Positions 9,037 through 20,150 of a stretch of DNA of 64,000 nucleotides are shown here, one piece after another (positions within the stretch are counted from its first letter, which is position 1; every line of letters begins with the position of its first letter). Source of the stretch: Aurantiochytrium sp. KH105 (lineage: Eukaryota > Sar > Bigyra > Thraustochytrida > Thraustochytriidae). The stretch is from contig BGKB01000026.1 in the NCBI GenBank assembly GCA_003116975.1, forward strand, positions 62,001 through 126,000, in the 5' to 3' direction. The translations under genes and the position numbers were made by a program. The notes beneath the pieces are model-generated. The model did no database searches. It was not told where the DNA came from and saw only the letters and a program-made list of their open reading frames with translations.

Positions 9037-11927
9037 TCACCTCGCCACATGAGAAATGGAGCCCCATCGCTCCATGGTGCTTGAAAGGTGCTTTTCGCGC
9101 TCAGCTCGCGTTTCCACGCGTCGATCCTCAAACTCATTCATCTTGTCTCGTGGCAACGTTCGAATCAACGACTCGCTCAGACGCGTTGGATTCATCACAT
9201 TCTTGGACGCTTGCATTTTACGCGCACGGAGTTTGGACGCCAATAGTCCCATGTTTGAAAATGTAAATGCGCCCGCGGCTTTACCTCCACCGGGAGGCGT
9301 TGGCGCCGCCGGCACCATAGGGCCAGCACTTGCGCCTTGCGACTTGCTCTCCGTGGATGGCTCAGTGATGGTATGCTGACTTGGAGACAAAGAAGCGCTA
9401 TTTAACGAAACCAAGCCCATTGTCGAGGCAAACTGCGGAGCTCCACGACTCGCAAGATCCTTTTCCGGATCGCAACGCTGCTCTGCAGTCGTTGCGTTCA
9501 ACAACTTGACAGCCTCAAATGCAAGTCGACGCTTTGTTGAAGCAGTACGAGGCTGCAAAGGGTCGGTGAACTTTATGGCGCGAGCTATGCTCGGGTAGCA
9601 AGCAGCCACGTACAGAAATGCGGGAAAGACCGTAATGGTGTCGTCGGAAAGGACCACAACGTCCTGTTGCGCAAAACCAGCAGTCATCTCGTTCGAGCCT
9701 TCGGCCCATTCCCAACTGCCCGAGGCTGGCTCGAGAACACCGATCTGAGCCCCAGCCTCCATGTCGTAAAGTCGCAAGTCGCAGCGTGTTTTGACAAGCA
9801 ACAGCGGCGTCGTGGGCACCCGTCGCAAACCGCAGATTGCCGAAACGCCCATTCCGCTTGCTTCGTCGTCAGCGGCAGCATCTTCAAACTCAGCGAGGAA
9901 ACTTCCACCTGTAAGAGCCTCTGCAAAGGCTGCATCCGCAAAGAGCGCCCCGCGTTCTCCGCCTCGCGGCCGAATTGCTGCTGATGATGGTGCGTCCGAA
10001 GAAATCTGAAACAGGCGAAGCCTGCCATCTCCACACCCTGCAAGAATCTGAGGGCTGTTGACGCTGCTTTCTTCAGGATTCTCGTTCGGCATCATGAACA
10101 TGATCGAAGTTGTTGGCGACTGGTGGTGCCGGAGGATCGCACGCACAACACTCGCCCACACATTCCAGACAGTTATGCAGCCGTCGCGCAAGCCAAAGGC
10201 GCAGAGTTCCACACCGTTGGCACTCATGTGCTGAGCATCGCAGAGAATTCCAGAGGACATCCATGTTACAATGCTTTTGCTTGATGACCACCTGTGCTCG
10301 TGCACCTCGTTACATCCCTGCACATACAACGTGAAAAAGTGACGACTCTTGCAAAAGTAGCCTCGTGCGGGACCATCGGCAAGTGGAAGGGACATTGCAG
10401 ACCGAGCGAGAGACCACGTCACATCCGTGGTTAAAGCCGTTCCGTCTGTTTCGGAGGCGGCGTCCTCTGCGAGGGCACTCTCTAAAACAGGAACGTCGGC
10501 ATCAATGGATGGGCGGTCATAAGATACGTCGAAGAAGAGGAGCTTTCGCGGCGTTGGTGCCGACATTTCCTCGTTGTCGCTCGAAGTGTGCTCATCCTCG
10601 TGAGCGCTCTTGTCGCTCACAACGCACGCACACCGAAGAACCGATGTTTCAGACCACGCAGAGGCATCTACCCAGGCAGTCTCAATCTCCTCGTCAAGTT
10701 CACTTGCTGCTCCGACGCAAGAGAGCGAGCCAAGCGTTGGATCCAATACGAGAAGTTGCGCCGTCGTTGGGCCAGAAGCCCATCCAAGCTCTCTTGCTGC
10801 AATACCCGCTTCATCCACTTCATGTTCTGCTCCGTCCTCTGCGGCGCCTGGATCACTACCGGGTTCCCGGGAGCCGCGAGGTCGATGAAAGGCTACAATT
10901 ACCAGACCGGAAACGCCCCAAGGAGCGCAAGCAATCGCTGCGACAGGTCCTGAAAATGCCTCAGCTGCGTACGATGAAACTTGTCCACCTTCTCCAATGA
11001 CAACAATGTGTCCATCCTCGGTTCCGTAACAAGAAAAGGAGTGACCTGAGGAAAAGGTGCGCGCAGAAAGGTTCGGGACAGCCACGGTTGTGCCAGGCTT
11101 GCATTGGCGCATTGCTCGGGGTCTCGACTTCATGAGCCGGAGTGTCTCGAGCTGCTGCTTGACTGCTGCGTCGGTTTGATTCATGGCTCGACGCGCTTGT
11201 TCGTTGGCTGCTGCTGCGTCTGCCTCCGAGGCGTTCTCTAGATTTGCCTGAGACCCGCTCTTGGTCGATGTTGCCAGCGAGGCACGAGAAGCTGAATTGC
11301 CACTAAGCGATTGTGATTGTGTCACACGCGCGGACTTGGGCATATTGCGCAGCGTGATCTGCTCCCATGCAGCCTCAATCACATGGTCTTCAAGAATCTT
11401 CACAAGCATACGATATGGCTGGGGCAGTCGATCTCGCGTCAGGGAAGGATCGACGTGGTCCTCGGGCGGAAGCACGTCAAGCATCCTGTAGAACTTGCCA
11501 AAGTCGACAAAGCCGCGAAAGTCGGCAAATTTGCTCACACTGCGCTCGTGCGTGACCAGTCGATGAGTTTTTCGAGATGAACATGTAATGTAATGTTAGC
11601 GTTTTCCAGGTTCATTTTCGATGTCAAAATTCCGCGACGGCTTATTGATCAAATCAGTGGAATAACTTACACAAGGTTTGCGTCCTGTTCTTGCAGGCGT
11701 AAGCCATGCTGAGCGAGAACATGCAGAAAGTCTTCCGCAGGCAACTTGTGCGATTTCGAGCCTGCATGCGCCGCCGAGGACTTACGCGCTTGCGACTCGA
11801 GATATCTCCAGAGGTCGACCTTGTCCTGAAGGATGCGCGTCCTGCATCTGTCGCGCACAGATCGCATACGTTTTCTCTCGCCAAACTTTGACGCTGCCGT
11901 CGGCGACGACATCGTCACCGCGTCCAT
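9037..11927 (-). CDS. WDR93/CFAP297-like axonemal WD-repeat protein (two exons)
   Basis: Exon 1 is 11927-11671 and exon 2 is 11539-9037, joined through GT|T (Val). The joined sequence AEDFLHVLAQHGLRLQEQ then DANLVVSKFADFRG and VDFGKFYRML reads as an EF-hand-like pair, which supports the splice. It is followed by LPQPYRMLVKILEDHVIEAAWE, which resembles the N-terminal signature of WDR93. The rest (about 920 aa in total) carries degenerate WD/beta-propeller blades (GTEDGHIVVIGEGGQ, FGLRDGCITVWNVW, AGCGDGRLRLFQI) with long disordered inserts, and a basic C-terminus. WDR93 has been placed in the ciliary central apparatus. The assignment here is from remembered family sequence, so it is tentative. 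The ATG at 11927 is chosen because the frame upstream reaches only a GTG. Confidence 0.6.
11540..11670 (-). other. Intron of the WDR93-like gene
   Basis: A 131-bp GT-AG intron with donor GTAAGT and acceptor GCGCAG. Removal keeps the frame and completes an EF-hand-like segment. Confidence 0.8.
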
Positions 11928-12541
11928 CCTGGTGCGCGTCGCGCTCGGGGCAACGAAACTTGCGTTGGTCGCCTTTGCGATCACGCGCTTTTCTCCCCTC
12001 TCTTCTGTTGCCGCTGCGAGCCTCCTCTTGCCCGCGCCCTCTCTCTCTCGCGCGCACGCGCGCGCGTGCTTGCGTGCTTACGTGCGTCCTCAAGTTGCCG
12101 TCTGTCTGCGTTTGTGCGTTACAAAGCTAGCCGCGGCGTGCAATACTATGTACGTATACATACCACTATGTGTGTTCTCTGAGAGCGCCCGTTTGGCTTT
12201 GGATTATGTTGAGGTGCATCGGTGCATCGGGCTCGCTGACGTCCCTTCGAGCACGCTCGCAACGCAGCGAAGTGATTACAGCTCCAAAGTCTCGACTCGC
12301 CGCGAATTCCGGCATAGATTAAGGCGAGGTTCCTTATTTCTCTTGGACAGGGGCAGACTTCACAAAACGACCATGAACTTTATTGCATTTGTATAATCAG
12401 TATGGCTTCTTGCTCTGAGAAAAAGGATAACTGGCCAACCCTGCGGCATCGCATAGGACGTCTGTGTTGATACATGCTTTGTTTTCTTCAGTTGCTCAAG
12501 TCATACAGATACCTCCGCCTCTTGTTTTTCCCGAAAAGCCT
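11928..12541. other. Intergenic/5' region of the WDR93-like gene
   Basis: It contains an alternating purine-pyrimidine stretch at about 12048-12072 (CGCGCGCACGCGCGCG type) that could form Z-DNA. No other gene was recognised. Confidence 0.5.
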
Positions 12542-12907
12542 TTAAAATTCTTGGTCGAGCGCCTGATTTTGCGCAACGCGTTTCTCAAGTTCCTTCTCGA
12601 ATTCCTTCTCGCGCGTCTCGGATTTGCGCTTCATGCCGCGCATTTCTTCGCGCATTATAGCTTCAGAAGCTGCTTCTTCTTCGCGCAGTTTAGCTTCAGA
12701 AGCTTCCATTTTCCTGAGCATTTCTTCTCTTTCCTTTATGCGATCCGCCTCAACTTCCAAAACATCGGCTGCATAATCTGAGATCCATGATGTGTCCTCG
12801 TCGCCCCTCGCGAGAAGCGGCTCCAGTAGATCGTATGCTTCTGTGATGAGATGGATGATGATTCTAGTGATCCTTTCTCCATTTCTTGATTTGCGCAACC
12901 GTGACAT
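12542..12907 (-). CDS. Possible small coiled-coil protein, function unknown
   Basis: A 121-aa frame from the ATG at 12907. The C-terminal two thirds are strongly heptad-like and Glu/Lys-rich (DRIKEREEMLRKMEASEAKL), consistent with a coiled coil. The N-terminal part is basic and then hydrophobic (RIIIHLI). An alternative model starts at the ATG at 12948 in another frame and removes 12899-12841 as a 59-bp intron. It would give MLELEDAQDAFRGKCHEAYD before the same coiled coil. That N-terminus looks better, but the donor (GTTGCG) is poor and the intron shorter than the others here. No family was recognised, and it could be spurious. Confidence 0.35.
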   Translation of the reverse strand: MSRLRKSRNGERITRIIIHLITEAYDLLEPLLARGDEDTSWISDYAADVLEVEADRIKEREEMLRKMEASEAKLREEEAASEAIMREEMRGMKRKSETREKEFEKELEKRVAQNQALDQEF

Positions 12908-13151
12908 TTTCCACGAAAGGCATCTTGCGCATCCTCCAATTCGAGCATAGTACAACGTCGTGGTAGTGCGGTTGCACGCGCGCCCGTCCCCGCACTACGC
13001 TTGGTTGGCTGTAGCACCACTCCTCCCGCCCAAGACGTTGTCACTTGCGCACCGACACGCTCTTTCTCGCTCGATCGGGTTCTGATGTCCTGCCCGGTCT
13101 CGCTCGATGCTGGGCTTGGCTGTGAGTGACTGCGAATGCTGTCTGTGCGAG

Positions 13152-13759
13152 GTTAGGTTAGGTTCTTCCTACAAGTTAGGTTTAGGTCGCACGGTGTGTG
13201 CTTGGTTGGCACCGCCGGTGACACGATTTTTTGCGGCATCACGATATCATACTATGGTAACTAATGTGTTTGTAATAACGGACTAGGCAGGAACGGCAGC
13301 GGCTGCTTCTCCCACTCGTGGGCCAAGGCAGGGCAAGGCAGGCAGGCAGGCAAGTCGCTTGTCCCGGCACCCTACCCTGCACGCATGCCCGAGCGCGCAC
13401 CCGCACTGCGTCGCGTCGCACACGAGCCAGCCAGACAGGAAGAATCCAATCCGGGCCGCCTCTCCTCGTCGCATACACACATACTCCTAACAGCAGCAGG
13501 GAGAGAGGGAGCGAGAGCCCGGCGGCGGGTAGAAAGACGGAAGACCCATTCGTCCATTTCGCGCCGGCGCGCGCAAGTGGCGCTCTGGCGGCCGCAAGTG
13601 CAGCAAAGGCGTCCGCGCACTTGCCAATTGGTCTGTCTGTTTTCCGCGCCGGAGTCGAGCCCGGCAGAGCGCGCGGCGAGCAAGCTCAGAAGCGAGCGCG
13701 CAAGCCGCGGCGCACGGGCAGGTGCCTTGAGCGCGGCCCGGTGCCGGGCGCGGACGGAG
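13152..13759. promoter_or_regulatory. 5' region of the WW/zinc-finger gene with CGCAAGT elements
   Basis: It holds a CAGG run (13336-13351) and a cluster of elements: GCGCAAGTGG (13571-13580), CCGCAAGTGCAGCAA (13592-13606, close to the consensus) and an inverted GCGCACTTGCC (13615-13625). The cluster lies 130-190 bp upstream of the chosen ATG. TTAGG-like units at about 13152-13190 are too few and irregular to be telomeric. Confidence 0.5.
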
Positions 13760-14360
13760 ATGAGCGCGGAGACCTGGCGCACGGCCGTGGACGCGCGGAC
13801 CGGGCAGACGTACTACTACAACCGCGCGACGCGCGAGACGAGATGGACGCCTCCCGAGGGCGATAACTACCGCCGCGACGACCGCGACCTCGACCTCGAC
13901 CACGGCCGCGACGCCGGCGCCGCGCGTGAAGGCGCCGCGCGAGAGCCGGAGGACGCACAGCTGGAGCGCGCGCGCTTGGCGCAGCGGGCCCAGGAAGCGG
14001 GGTGGGATATTCGCGAAGCGGTCGACCCCAGGTCCGGAAGGGTCTACTTTTACGACCGCAAGACCCGCCAAGTCTTTTGGTCAGACCCGCGACAAGAAGA
14101 GCTCAACGAGGTGGTGCTCTCGGCGCGTGACGAGGGCCGGCCAAGCACGGCGAGCCGAGCCGCCTCGTCTCGGGCTGGGTCCCGCGCCGATGACGAGCGA
14201 CTCTACGCGGACCAGCTCAGCGACGGAGAAGATCAAGGCTACGAGGATGACCTTGACTTTGAAGATGAGCAACCGGACGGTTATCCGATCGATGGCCATG
14301 CAGGCCGAAGAGGCCCTGCATCGAGCGAACAGTCGAATGGTAGTGGACAAGAAGAAGAAG

Positions 14361-14391
<31 letters not shown>

Positions 14392-15904
14392 CGAGGAAAG
14401 TGCTGATCTCATCGAAGAAAGACTCGCGCGGCTCATGCACGCGGCGCGTCTTGAAGAGAGCGGCGACACGAGCTTTGACGACATTGATGCTCTAAGGGAG
14501 CGAGCGCCCAAGGAAAGAGGAGGCCGCGCAACCATGCACACAGATCGCGCAGCCTCTCTCTCTCCATCACAATCCTCGCACGCAGGAGCTGACGCGCCAA
14601 TCGAGCAAGTGCGCTCGTCGCTGGCGCTGCTCAAGCGACGAATGCAAAAAAGCAAAACCAAACAGCCCTCGCGCGCGCGAAATGCCTGGCAATCTGCAGA
14701 ATCTCCTCCTGCAAGACGAGCGCAGTTGACAAGTCAGGAAAACGAAGTGTTTGAGTCTCCACCACAAGCCTCATCGGCACGGCGCACCTTGGCGAGCGAC
14801 GCATGCACGCGCAAGACCGGATGTACATGCTCTGATTGCGCAAGAGGCATGAGCGGCCCAGTGGCAAGCGAGCTCATTCCTTGCGGGTCTTGCGGGCGGT
14901 CTTTCGGCGCGAATGCACTCCGCGTTCACGAGCCGGTCTGTGGCAAGGTATTCACTGCATCTGCCACAAAATCCAGCAGCGGACGCGGCAGCAGCAGTGC
15001 GCAACGTAATCAAGCCAAATCCTCGCCCGACGCGGGCGCCCGCAAGCAAACGAGCTGGCGGAGCAAATCACAACAACTTCGCATGGCCTTACAGAATAAA
15101 CCGCCGACGGGCTCGCTCACCTCGACGCTTTCCACAACGGCTTCGTCGGCTGCCGCACCGCTTCAGGATGACGAAGGCCTTGTGGCCTGTCCGCACTGCG
15201 AACGGACCTTTAATCCGAAATCTGCAGAGCGTCACATTCCCGTATGCACGAGTATTCGTGCCAAGCCGAAAAAGCTTCTGCGAGGCACCGGCCGTGGCGC
15301 CTACGCCTCATCCAAGGCTGCGCACTTGCGTGGCAACTCACAAAGTCCCGCAAATGAACGCGGTATGGAAAGCTTTGGCGGGGATCGTAGTTCGACTTTC
15401 GGAAGTGGCCCTGGGAATGGACCGACAATGCCTTCCTCGGCTCGTCGCAAGTCTATGCCCACGGGGCGTCGGTCCGTTGCAGAGAGCGGCGTTGAATTGC
15501 GCGAGTGCCCACACTGCTACCGCCAGTTTGGCAAAAAAGCCTACGATCGGCACTTTGAGTATTGCTCCTCCCTGCGAGAGCGCAACGAAAAGCTTGGAAT
15601 ACCGCACGTCACGAGTAAGGCTCGGCCTCCTCGTAACACGGCCGCCTCGCGACAGCGATTTCTGCAAAATCGCGCCAACGAGGACAATCATCATTATGTC
15701 GACTACGGAGAAGAAGCGATGGGCGATGCCGATTACATGGGTGCATATTATGGCGATTTCGTTGGCGATGCGTACGGCTCCGACGATCTTATACACGCGG
15801 CAGAGTTTGAGGGTAACGAGAATCTCAATCCGTACTACTATGCTAGTCCTTACGAATTTGTCGAAGAGCGCGATTCGCTGCGCGCTCAACTGCAAAACAC
15901 CTGA
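13760..15904 (+). CDS. WW-domain and C2HC zinc-finger protein
   Basis: A 714-aa protein. A canonical WW domain fills residues 4-33 (TWRTAVD...TRETRWTPP, two Trp). A second WW-like unit follows at about 75-108 (GWDIREAVDPRSGRVYFY then WSDP). Next comes an acidic low-complexity stretch with 13-14 Glu encoded by an AAG/GAA microsatellite. Three ZC2HC1-type fingers follow (IPCGSCGRSF...HEPVC, ACPHCERTFN...HIPVC, CPHCYRQFG...HFEYC), then a Tyr/Asp/Glu-rich tail. WW domains bind proline motifs, and ZC2HC1 fingers are structural with little-known roles, often in ciliated organisms. The ATG at 13760 begins two residues before the WW domain. The longer frame upstream (from 13385) is Arg-rich leader containing promoter elements. 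I do not recognise a named orthologue. Confidence 0.8.
14349..14390. repeat. (AAG)n microsatellite within the WW/C2HC gene
   Basis: Fourteen AAG/GAA units that read as poly-Glu in the coding frame. Length may vary between strains without breaking the frame. Confidence 0.95.
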
Positions 15905-16113
15905 TCGGGGGGCATATTTCTGATACACACTTGGTTTTAAAAACAGCTCATCTTACTTTCCATCTTCCTCACTCGTTCTCTTTGAACCACCGCACTTGCT
16001 TGCTTGCTTGAATGATGCAATCGTATACATACACAAAAGTAAGGAAATTTACTACTACTTCTCATTTCTCATTTTTCAGGGGCGCAAGTAGAGCTCAAAG
16101 GCTAGGCGGTTGG

Positions 16114-19100
16114 TTAGATGAAAACCTCGTCACCAAGAATGGCACCTGTGCCATCCTCAATGATACCCGGTCGTAGCTCGTACTGGCTAAGAAAGTGGAG
16201 CGGGAACTCGACAATGTGACCTTTGACTCTTGTCGAGAGGAAATGCTCGATCGCGTTGGACGAATCGACCACGACGTAGCGCGAATCAGAATAGCGCCGC
16301 AGATCTGCTGCGTCACGCACGTCATTTCGTGGAAGACAAGGAAAAATGTCCTCAAAAGCCTTTGTGTTGGTCTGCGCGATCTCAACGAGCCGCGCAAAAT
16401 GAGCGTCGCGCCAGGGCGATCGTAGCATCTCCCAAAGTGGGTCAAGCGGACTGTCCTGCACGCCCCAGTGCTCCGACATGAGTGCAAGTCGAAAGGCTCG
16501 CACAAAGTTACTACCCTTGGCCGACGCCTCGATGACTACAGCAAACTCCGTGTCGCGATTGCCTGCAAGGCTGCGATCGTTGATGTTGCCACTTCCTATA
16601 ATGCACTTGGCATCATCAACGATGAGGACCTTGGAGTGCACGTAAATGAGCTCTGTGGCAAGTTGCCGAAGTCCGAGAATCTCATCCGCCTTTGAACTTG
16701 AGCTCGGTGCGCCACCACCGAGGGTCTCCCAGGTGCGCAAGCCGCAAAAGAAAATGTGCTCGTCAGGGTTGATGCCCTTGTGAAGCAAATTCTGGAACAG
16801 CGAGTTCGGTCCTCGATTGATGCAGCGGTACTCGTAATAAAGCACGCGACGGATGGATGCGGACTCTTGCACATAGCCATCGAATCCAGGCAAAAGCGGA
16901 ATCACGACAATCACCTTAAAGGGTGTCTTGGCCTGATGGGCGCGAACAATGCGTTTGAACAGCGTGTCCAACACGCGATTCGCAACAATATTGTCTGCGT
17001 CGAGACCTGATATAAAAAACTGGTTCTCAATGTAAATGAACCGTTCGGCATCCTCGATCAGGTTGCGCATCGCCTTTTCGATCGAGCGCTCCTTGTCGCC
17101 AGGAGTTGAACCAGACCATAGACCGAGGCTGCGAATCGCCTGCGCACCGACATCGAAAACATGGTTCAAAGAGTCCGCGCGCGGCTTTTCGGGGAGTTCG
17201 TTTTCTCTATTCCAGTCGTCGCCTCCATGTACGTCTCCGTTGCCAACGTCTTCTGAGGAGGCGTCGTCATGGCTCATCACAACGGTATTCGTCAGCAACG
17301 GTGGTGGCGGAAGTGGCTCTTCTTTTTCTTCGTCCTCGTCAAGCTGCGAGGTCTCGCTGGCGTCTTCGTTCCTGTCCAGAATGGCATCTTCTTCCTCCTC
17401 GAGATCGCTCTCCATGAGCGTGGCATTGGACATGCGGTCTTCCGGAACATCGTCCAATGTTCGATTCAGCCCCTTGGCAAAACCAGGTTCCAAGTCTTCA
17501 ACATTGCTGCCATTAGCGATGCCACCATTGCGGTGACTGGCGCCGACATTACGGCTACTGCTACTATCGCTGCCAGAATGACGTGCTCGGAGTTCGGGCG
17601 ATGCGGAGTGTCCCCCATCGCCGTCGAAATTGCCATTCCCGGGAAGCATGCTGTGTGCAGGCAGTTCAGGAGGCACGGCAAACTCGCCGTAAAGGACTCG
17701 ATACTCATTGGGTAAAACATCCATGGGGACAAGCGCCGAGACGCTGGCTTCCTCAGCATTGGCAAAACGAGCATGGTTCCATTGATGTACAAAGTGGCGG
17801 GCGATATCACGAGCGATAGCGCCCCAATACTCGCAGTGGACGTCGTGCCATGGCATGCGCGGACAGTCGGCAGGATGTTGGTCGCGAGAAAAGTTTGCGA
17901 CGTCCTCAAAGTCGTGCGCCCGGACATTGGAAAAGTCAATACCCGGCCAGTCGCGCTCCGCATCAGTGGCAATCCGAGTGCGCGAATCATAAAGGCGATG
18001 CGCGTGCGTGTCGAATCGACCCCAAGCAAGGTCGATGCCTCCACAGAAAGCATGCTTTTGGTCGACGACTACAAGTTTCTCGTGATGGCTCCAAAACCAC
18101 GTCGAGTTGGCCTTGATTTTGTGCTGCGGGTGCCGAAGGACGGCAATATTTGCCTGCCCCTCGAGTCTACGAAACTCCTTTTCCTGAAAGGCGCTGTCGA
18201 GCGGCAGGGCCAAAGAAACTGCATTGTACATGAGAATCGAAATCTTGACGCCTTCTTTGGCCTTACGCTCGACGAGACCGGCGAGCGTTTTCGTCGTATC
18301 ATTGGGTCGCGAGGGGCGCAAAAGAGGCAAGTTGGCCGAGACCCACCAGCCTTGGATAAAAACCTGGCTCTCTGCTGCTTCGATCGCTTCAAAGACAGCT
18401 CGAAAATATGATTCGCCATCAATGTGGAACTTTGCCTTGCACATTTCGGATCCAGGCTCCTCGTGCGGATACCTTCGCGGAGCAAATGACTGGTTCTGAT
18501 GCGTGTCACTCCAGCCGGCGTGAAGCGCATTTTCCGGGTTGCTCGCCAGGTCGCCAGAAAAGGCGTCGGTTCCGATCGAAGTCATTTCAAAGGCCGCGCG
18601 CATGGCTTTCCCCCACACTTTTTTCTGCCAGCGAACAGGAAATTTAATTCGCACCGTGAGAGAGTCACCCACGAGCATGATGCGACGATGCGAGCCTGTC
18701 GTGGAGTAGCTCTTGTTGATCTCGTAGCCGCGCGAGTATAGCAAGACAAAGTCTGCCGCGCGCGCGTCGATTTCGTTGGGGCTTTTGTCAAAGAAGGCAA
18801 CAAAGGACGGTTTGACGACGGCCCACAGCCAGCGGTTGCGTCGATAGCGCGGCTGCAGACAGGACTTGGCGCGCTGCGGATCAGGCGCACAGGCGCAGAT
18901 GCAACAGCAGCACGATATTTTGCCCTTCCACTGAAGCTTTTCGTTGGCGCGTTCCCGGCCGTGCACGTCTACGCGGACCCAGCCCTCCTTGAGCGAGACG
19001 CCAAATCGCGAGTCAAAGGTGAGCGTGCTGATGCAGAGAAACTCCTTGACGAAGGCAACGTTGCGCACCACCTCGTTCGACAAGATGGACTGAAAGATGG

Positions 19101-19878
19101 ATTGCACGATGCGTCGACGCTCGGCCTTGACCTTGCGGACACGTGATGCGGTTCCCACGGCCGGGACGAAAAGTAGCTTGGTCAGCTTGAGCAGCATGTG
19201 TTTTTCGCCCGGAACAGATGCGTCTGAGCCCCTGTGGGCCGGCGGATGCCCAGCATCGCTCATATCAGAGTTGCCCACCGGTGTTGGCTGCGGCGGGCCC
19301 GGAGACGCCGCTGCCGCAGGAGAAGGTGTGGGCGTCGACGAGGATCTTGTCATTGGCAGAGGCCGTGCGCTTGCGGTGCGGAGGCCGCGCTCGGAGAACT
19401 GTGGAATCAGAATGCGTCGTTCGCTCTGCCGCCGCTGCTGCTGGAGCATATTGTTTGACCCGGGCCGGTCAACGCTGCGGTGTCTGCCGAGGCGGTGGCC
19501 AAGGTTGGGGCGAAAGGCCAGCATGCTGTTGAGCTTGAGCTTGGAGATGAGCGAGGAGAGGTCGGCCCGCGTGACGAAGATGTCCCACTCGCCCATGTCC
19601 CCGAACTTGAGCCAGACCTTGTACACGATCTCGCCGCCGGAGCCCAGGCCGTAGGCGCTCTGCTCCTTGCTGAGCGTCTCGGTCACGGTGAACTCCGGCT
19701 CCGGGATCACAAAGTTCTCCGCCGTCATGGAGTCCCTGCGCAGGAAGTCCGGCACCTCCGGCAGCGGCACCGCGCCCAGCGTGCTCGACTGCCGCGACTG
19801 CTCCCCGTCCAGCTCCTCCTCCGGCCGCGCCGCGCGCAGCCCGGGCCTCGCCGCCGCCGCCGCGCCCGCCATCGCCAT
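16114..19878 (-). CDS. Phospholipase D, PX-PH-PLDc-PLDc (PLD1/2 type)
   Basis: The protein is 1,254 aa from the ATG at 19878. An N-terminal PX-like domain (about residues 50-150, PEFTVTETLSKEQ...VYKVWLKFGD) leads to a PH-like domain (about 290-400, LWAVVKPSFVAFFDKSPNEI) and two catalytic HKD motifs: HEKLVVVD with His599, and HSKVLIVD with His1081. GGIDLAWGR and GSGNINDRSLAGNRDTE follow the motifs as in PLD1/2. It should hydrolyse phosphatidylcholine to phosphatidic acid at membranes, with PX/PH binding phosphoinositides. An unusually long acidic, disordered insert (about residues 780-910) separates the two HKD halves. The same frame is open to 21168, but that part lies over WDR76 and is an antisense shadow. 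It is head to head with WDR76. Confidence 0.93.
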   Translation of the reverse strand: MAMAGAAAAARPGLRAARPEEELDGEQSRQSSTLGAVPLPEVPDFLRRDSMTAENFVIPEPEFTVTETLSKEQSAYGLGSGGEIVYKVWLKFGDMGEWDIFVTRADLSSLISKLKLNSMLAFRPNLGHRLGRHRSVDRPGSNNMLQQQRRQSERRILIPQFSERGLRTASARPLPMTRSSSTPTPSPAAAASPGPPQPTPVGNSDMSDAGHPPAHRGSDASVPGEKHMLLKLTKLLFVPAVGTASRVRKVKAERRRIVQSIFQSILSNEVVRNVAFVKEFLCISTLTFDSRFGVSLKEGWVRVDVHGRERANEKLQWKGKISCCCCICACAPDPQRAKSCLQPRYRRNRWLWAVVKPSFVAFFDKSPNEIDARAADFVLLYSRGYEINKSYSTTGSHRRIMLVGDSLTVRIKFPVRWQKKVWGKAMRAAFEMTSIGTDAFSGDLASNPENALHAGWSDTHQNQSFAPRRYPHEEPGSEMCKAKFHIDGESYFRAVFEAIEAAESQVFIQGWWVSANLPLLRPSRPNDTTKTLAGLVERKAKEGVKISILMYNAVSLALPLDSAFQEKEFRRLEGQANIAVLRHPQHKIKANSTWFWSHHEKLVVVDQKHAFCGGIDLAWGRFDTHAHRLYDSRTRIATDAERDWPGIDFSNVRAHDFEDVANFSRDQHPADCPRMPWHDVHCEYWGAIARDIARHFVHQWNHARFANAEEASVSALVPMDVLPNEYRVLYGEFAVPPELPAHSMLPGNGNFDGDGGHSASPELRARHSGSDSSSSRNVGASHRNGGIANGSNVEDLEPGFAKGLNRTLDDVPEDRMSNATLMESDLEEEEDAILDRNEDASETSQLDEDEEKEEPLPPPPLLTNTVVMSHDDASSEDVGNGDVHGGDDWNRENELPEKPRADSLNHVFDVGAQAIRSLGLWSGSTPGDKERSIEKAMRNLIEDAERFIYIENQFFISGLDADNIVANRVLDTLFKRIVRAHQAKTPFKVIVVIPLLPGFDGYVQESASIRRVLYYEYRCINRGPNSLFQNLLHKGINPDEHIFFCGLRTWETLGGGAPSSSSKADEILGLRQLATELIYVHSKVLIVDDAKCIIGSGNINDRSLAGNRDTEFAVVIEASAKGSNFVRAFRLALMSEHWGVQDSPLDPLWEMLRSPWRDAHFARLVEIAQTNTKAFEDIFPCLPRNDVRDAADLRRYSDSRYVVVDSSNAIEHFLSTRVKGHIVEFPLHFLSQYELRPGIIEDGTGAILGDEVFI

Positions 19879-20083
19879 CCCGCCGCGCCCTCCCCTCCTC
19901 CGCGCCGCGGGCCGCGCTCCGCCGCGCCCGCCGCGCCGCGGGCTCCGCGCTCCGGGACTGCCGCGCCGGCCGCGCCGCGGAGCCGAGCCGGCGTCGCGCC
20001 GGGATACTACCGCGCCCGAGTCCGAGCGGGACGTCGGAGCGGGATCTATCTGCCTAACGACATCGCGGATCGAGGATGAGGAT

Positions 20084-20150
<67 letters not shown>

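Noticed and set aside
9020..9045. GGTTCGAAATC resembling a tRNA B box
   Set aside because: No A box at the right distance and no cloverleaf could be drawn. No tRNA gene was found in the window.
13152..13190. TTAGG/TTTAGG-like units suggesting an interstitial telomere
   Set aside because: Only two or three irregular units and no longer array.
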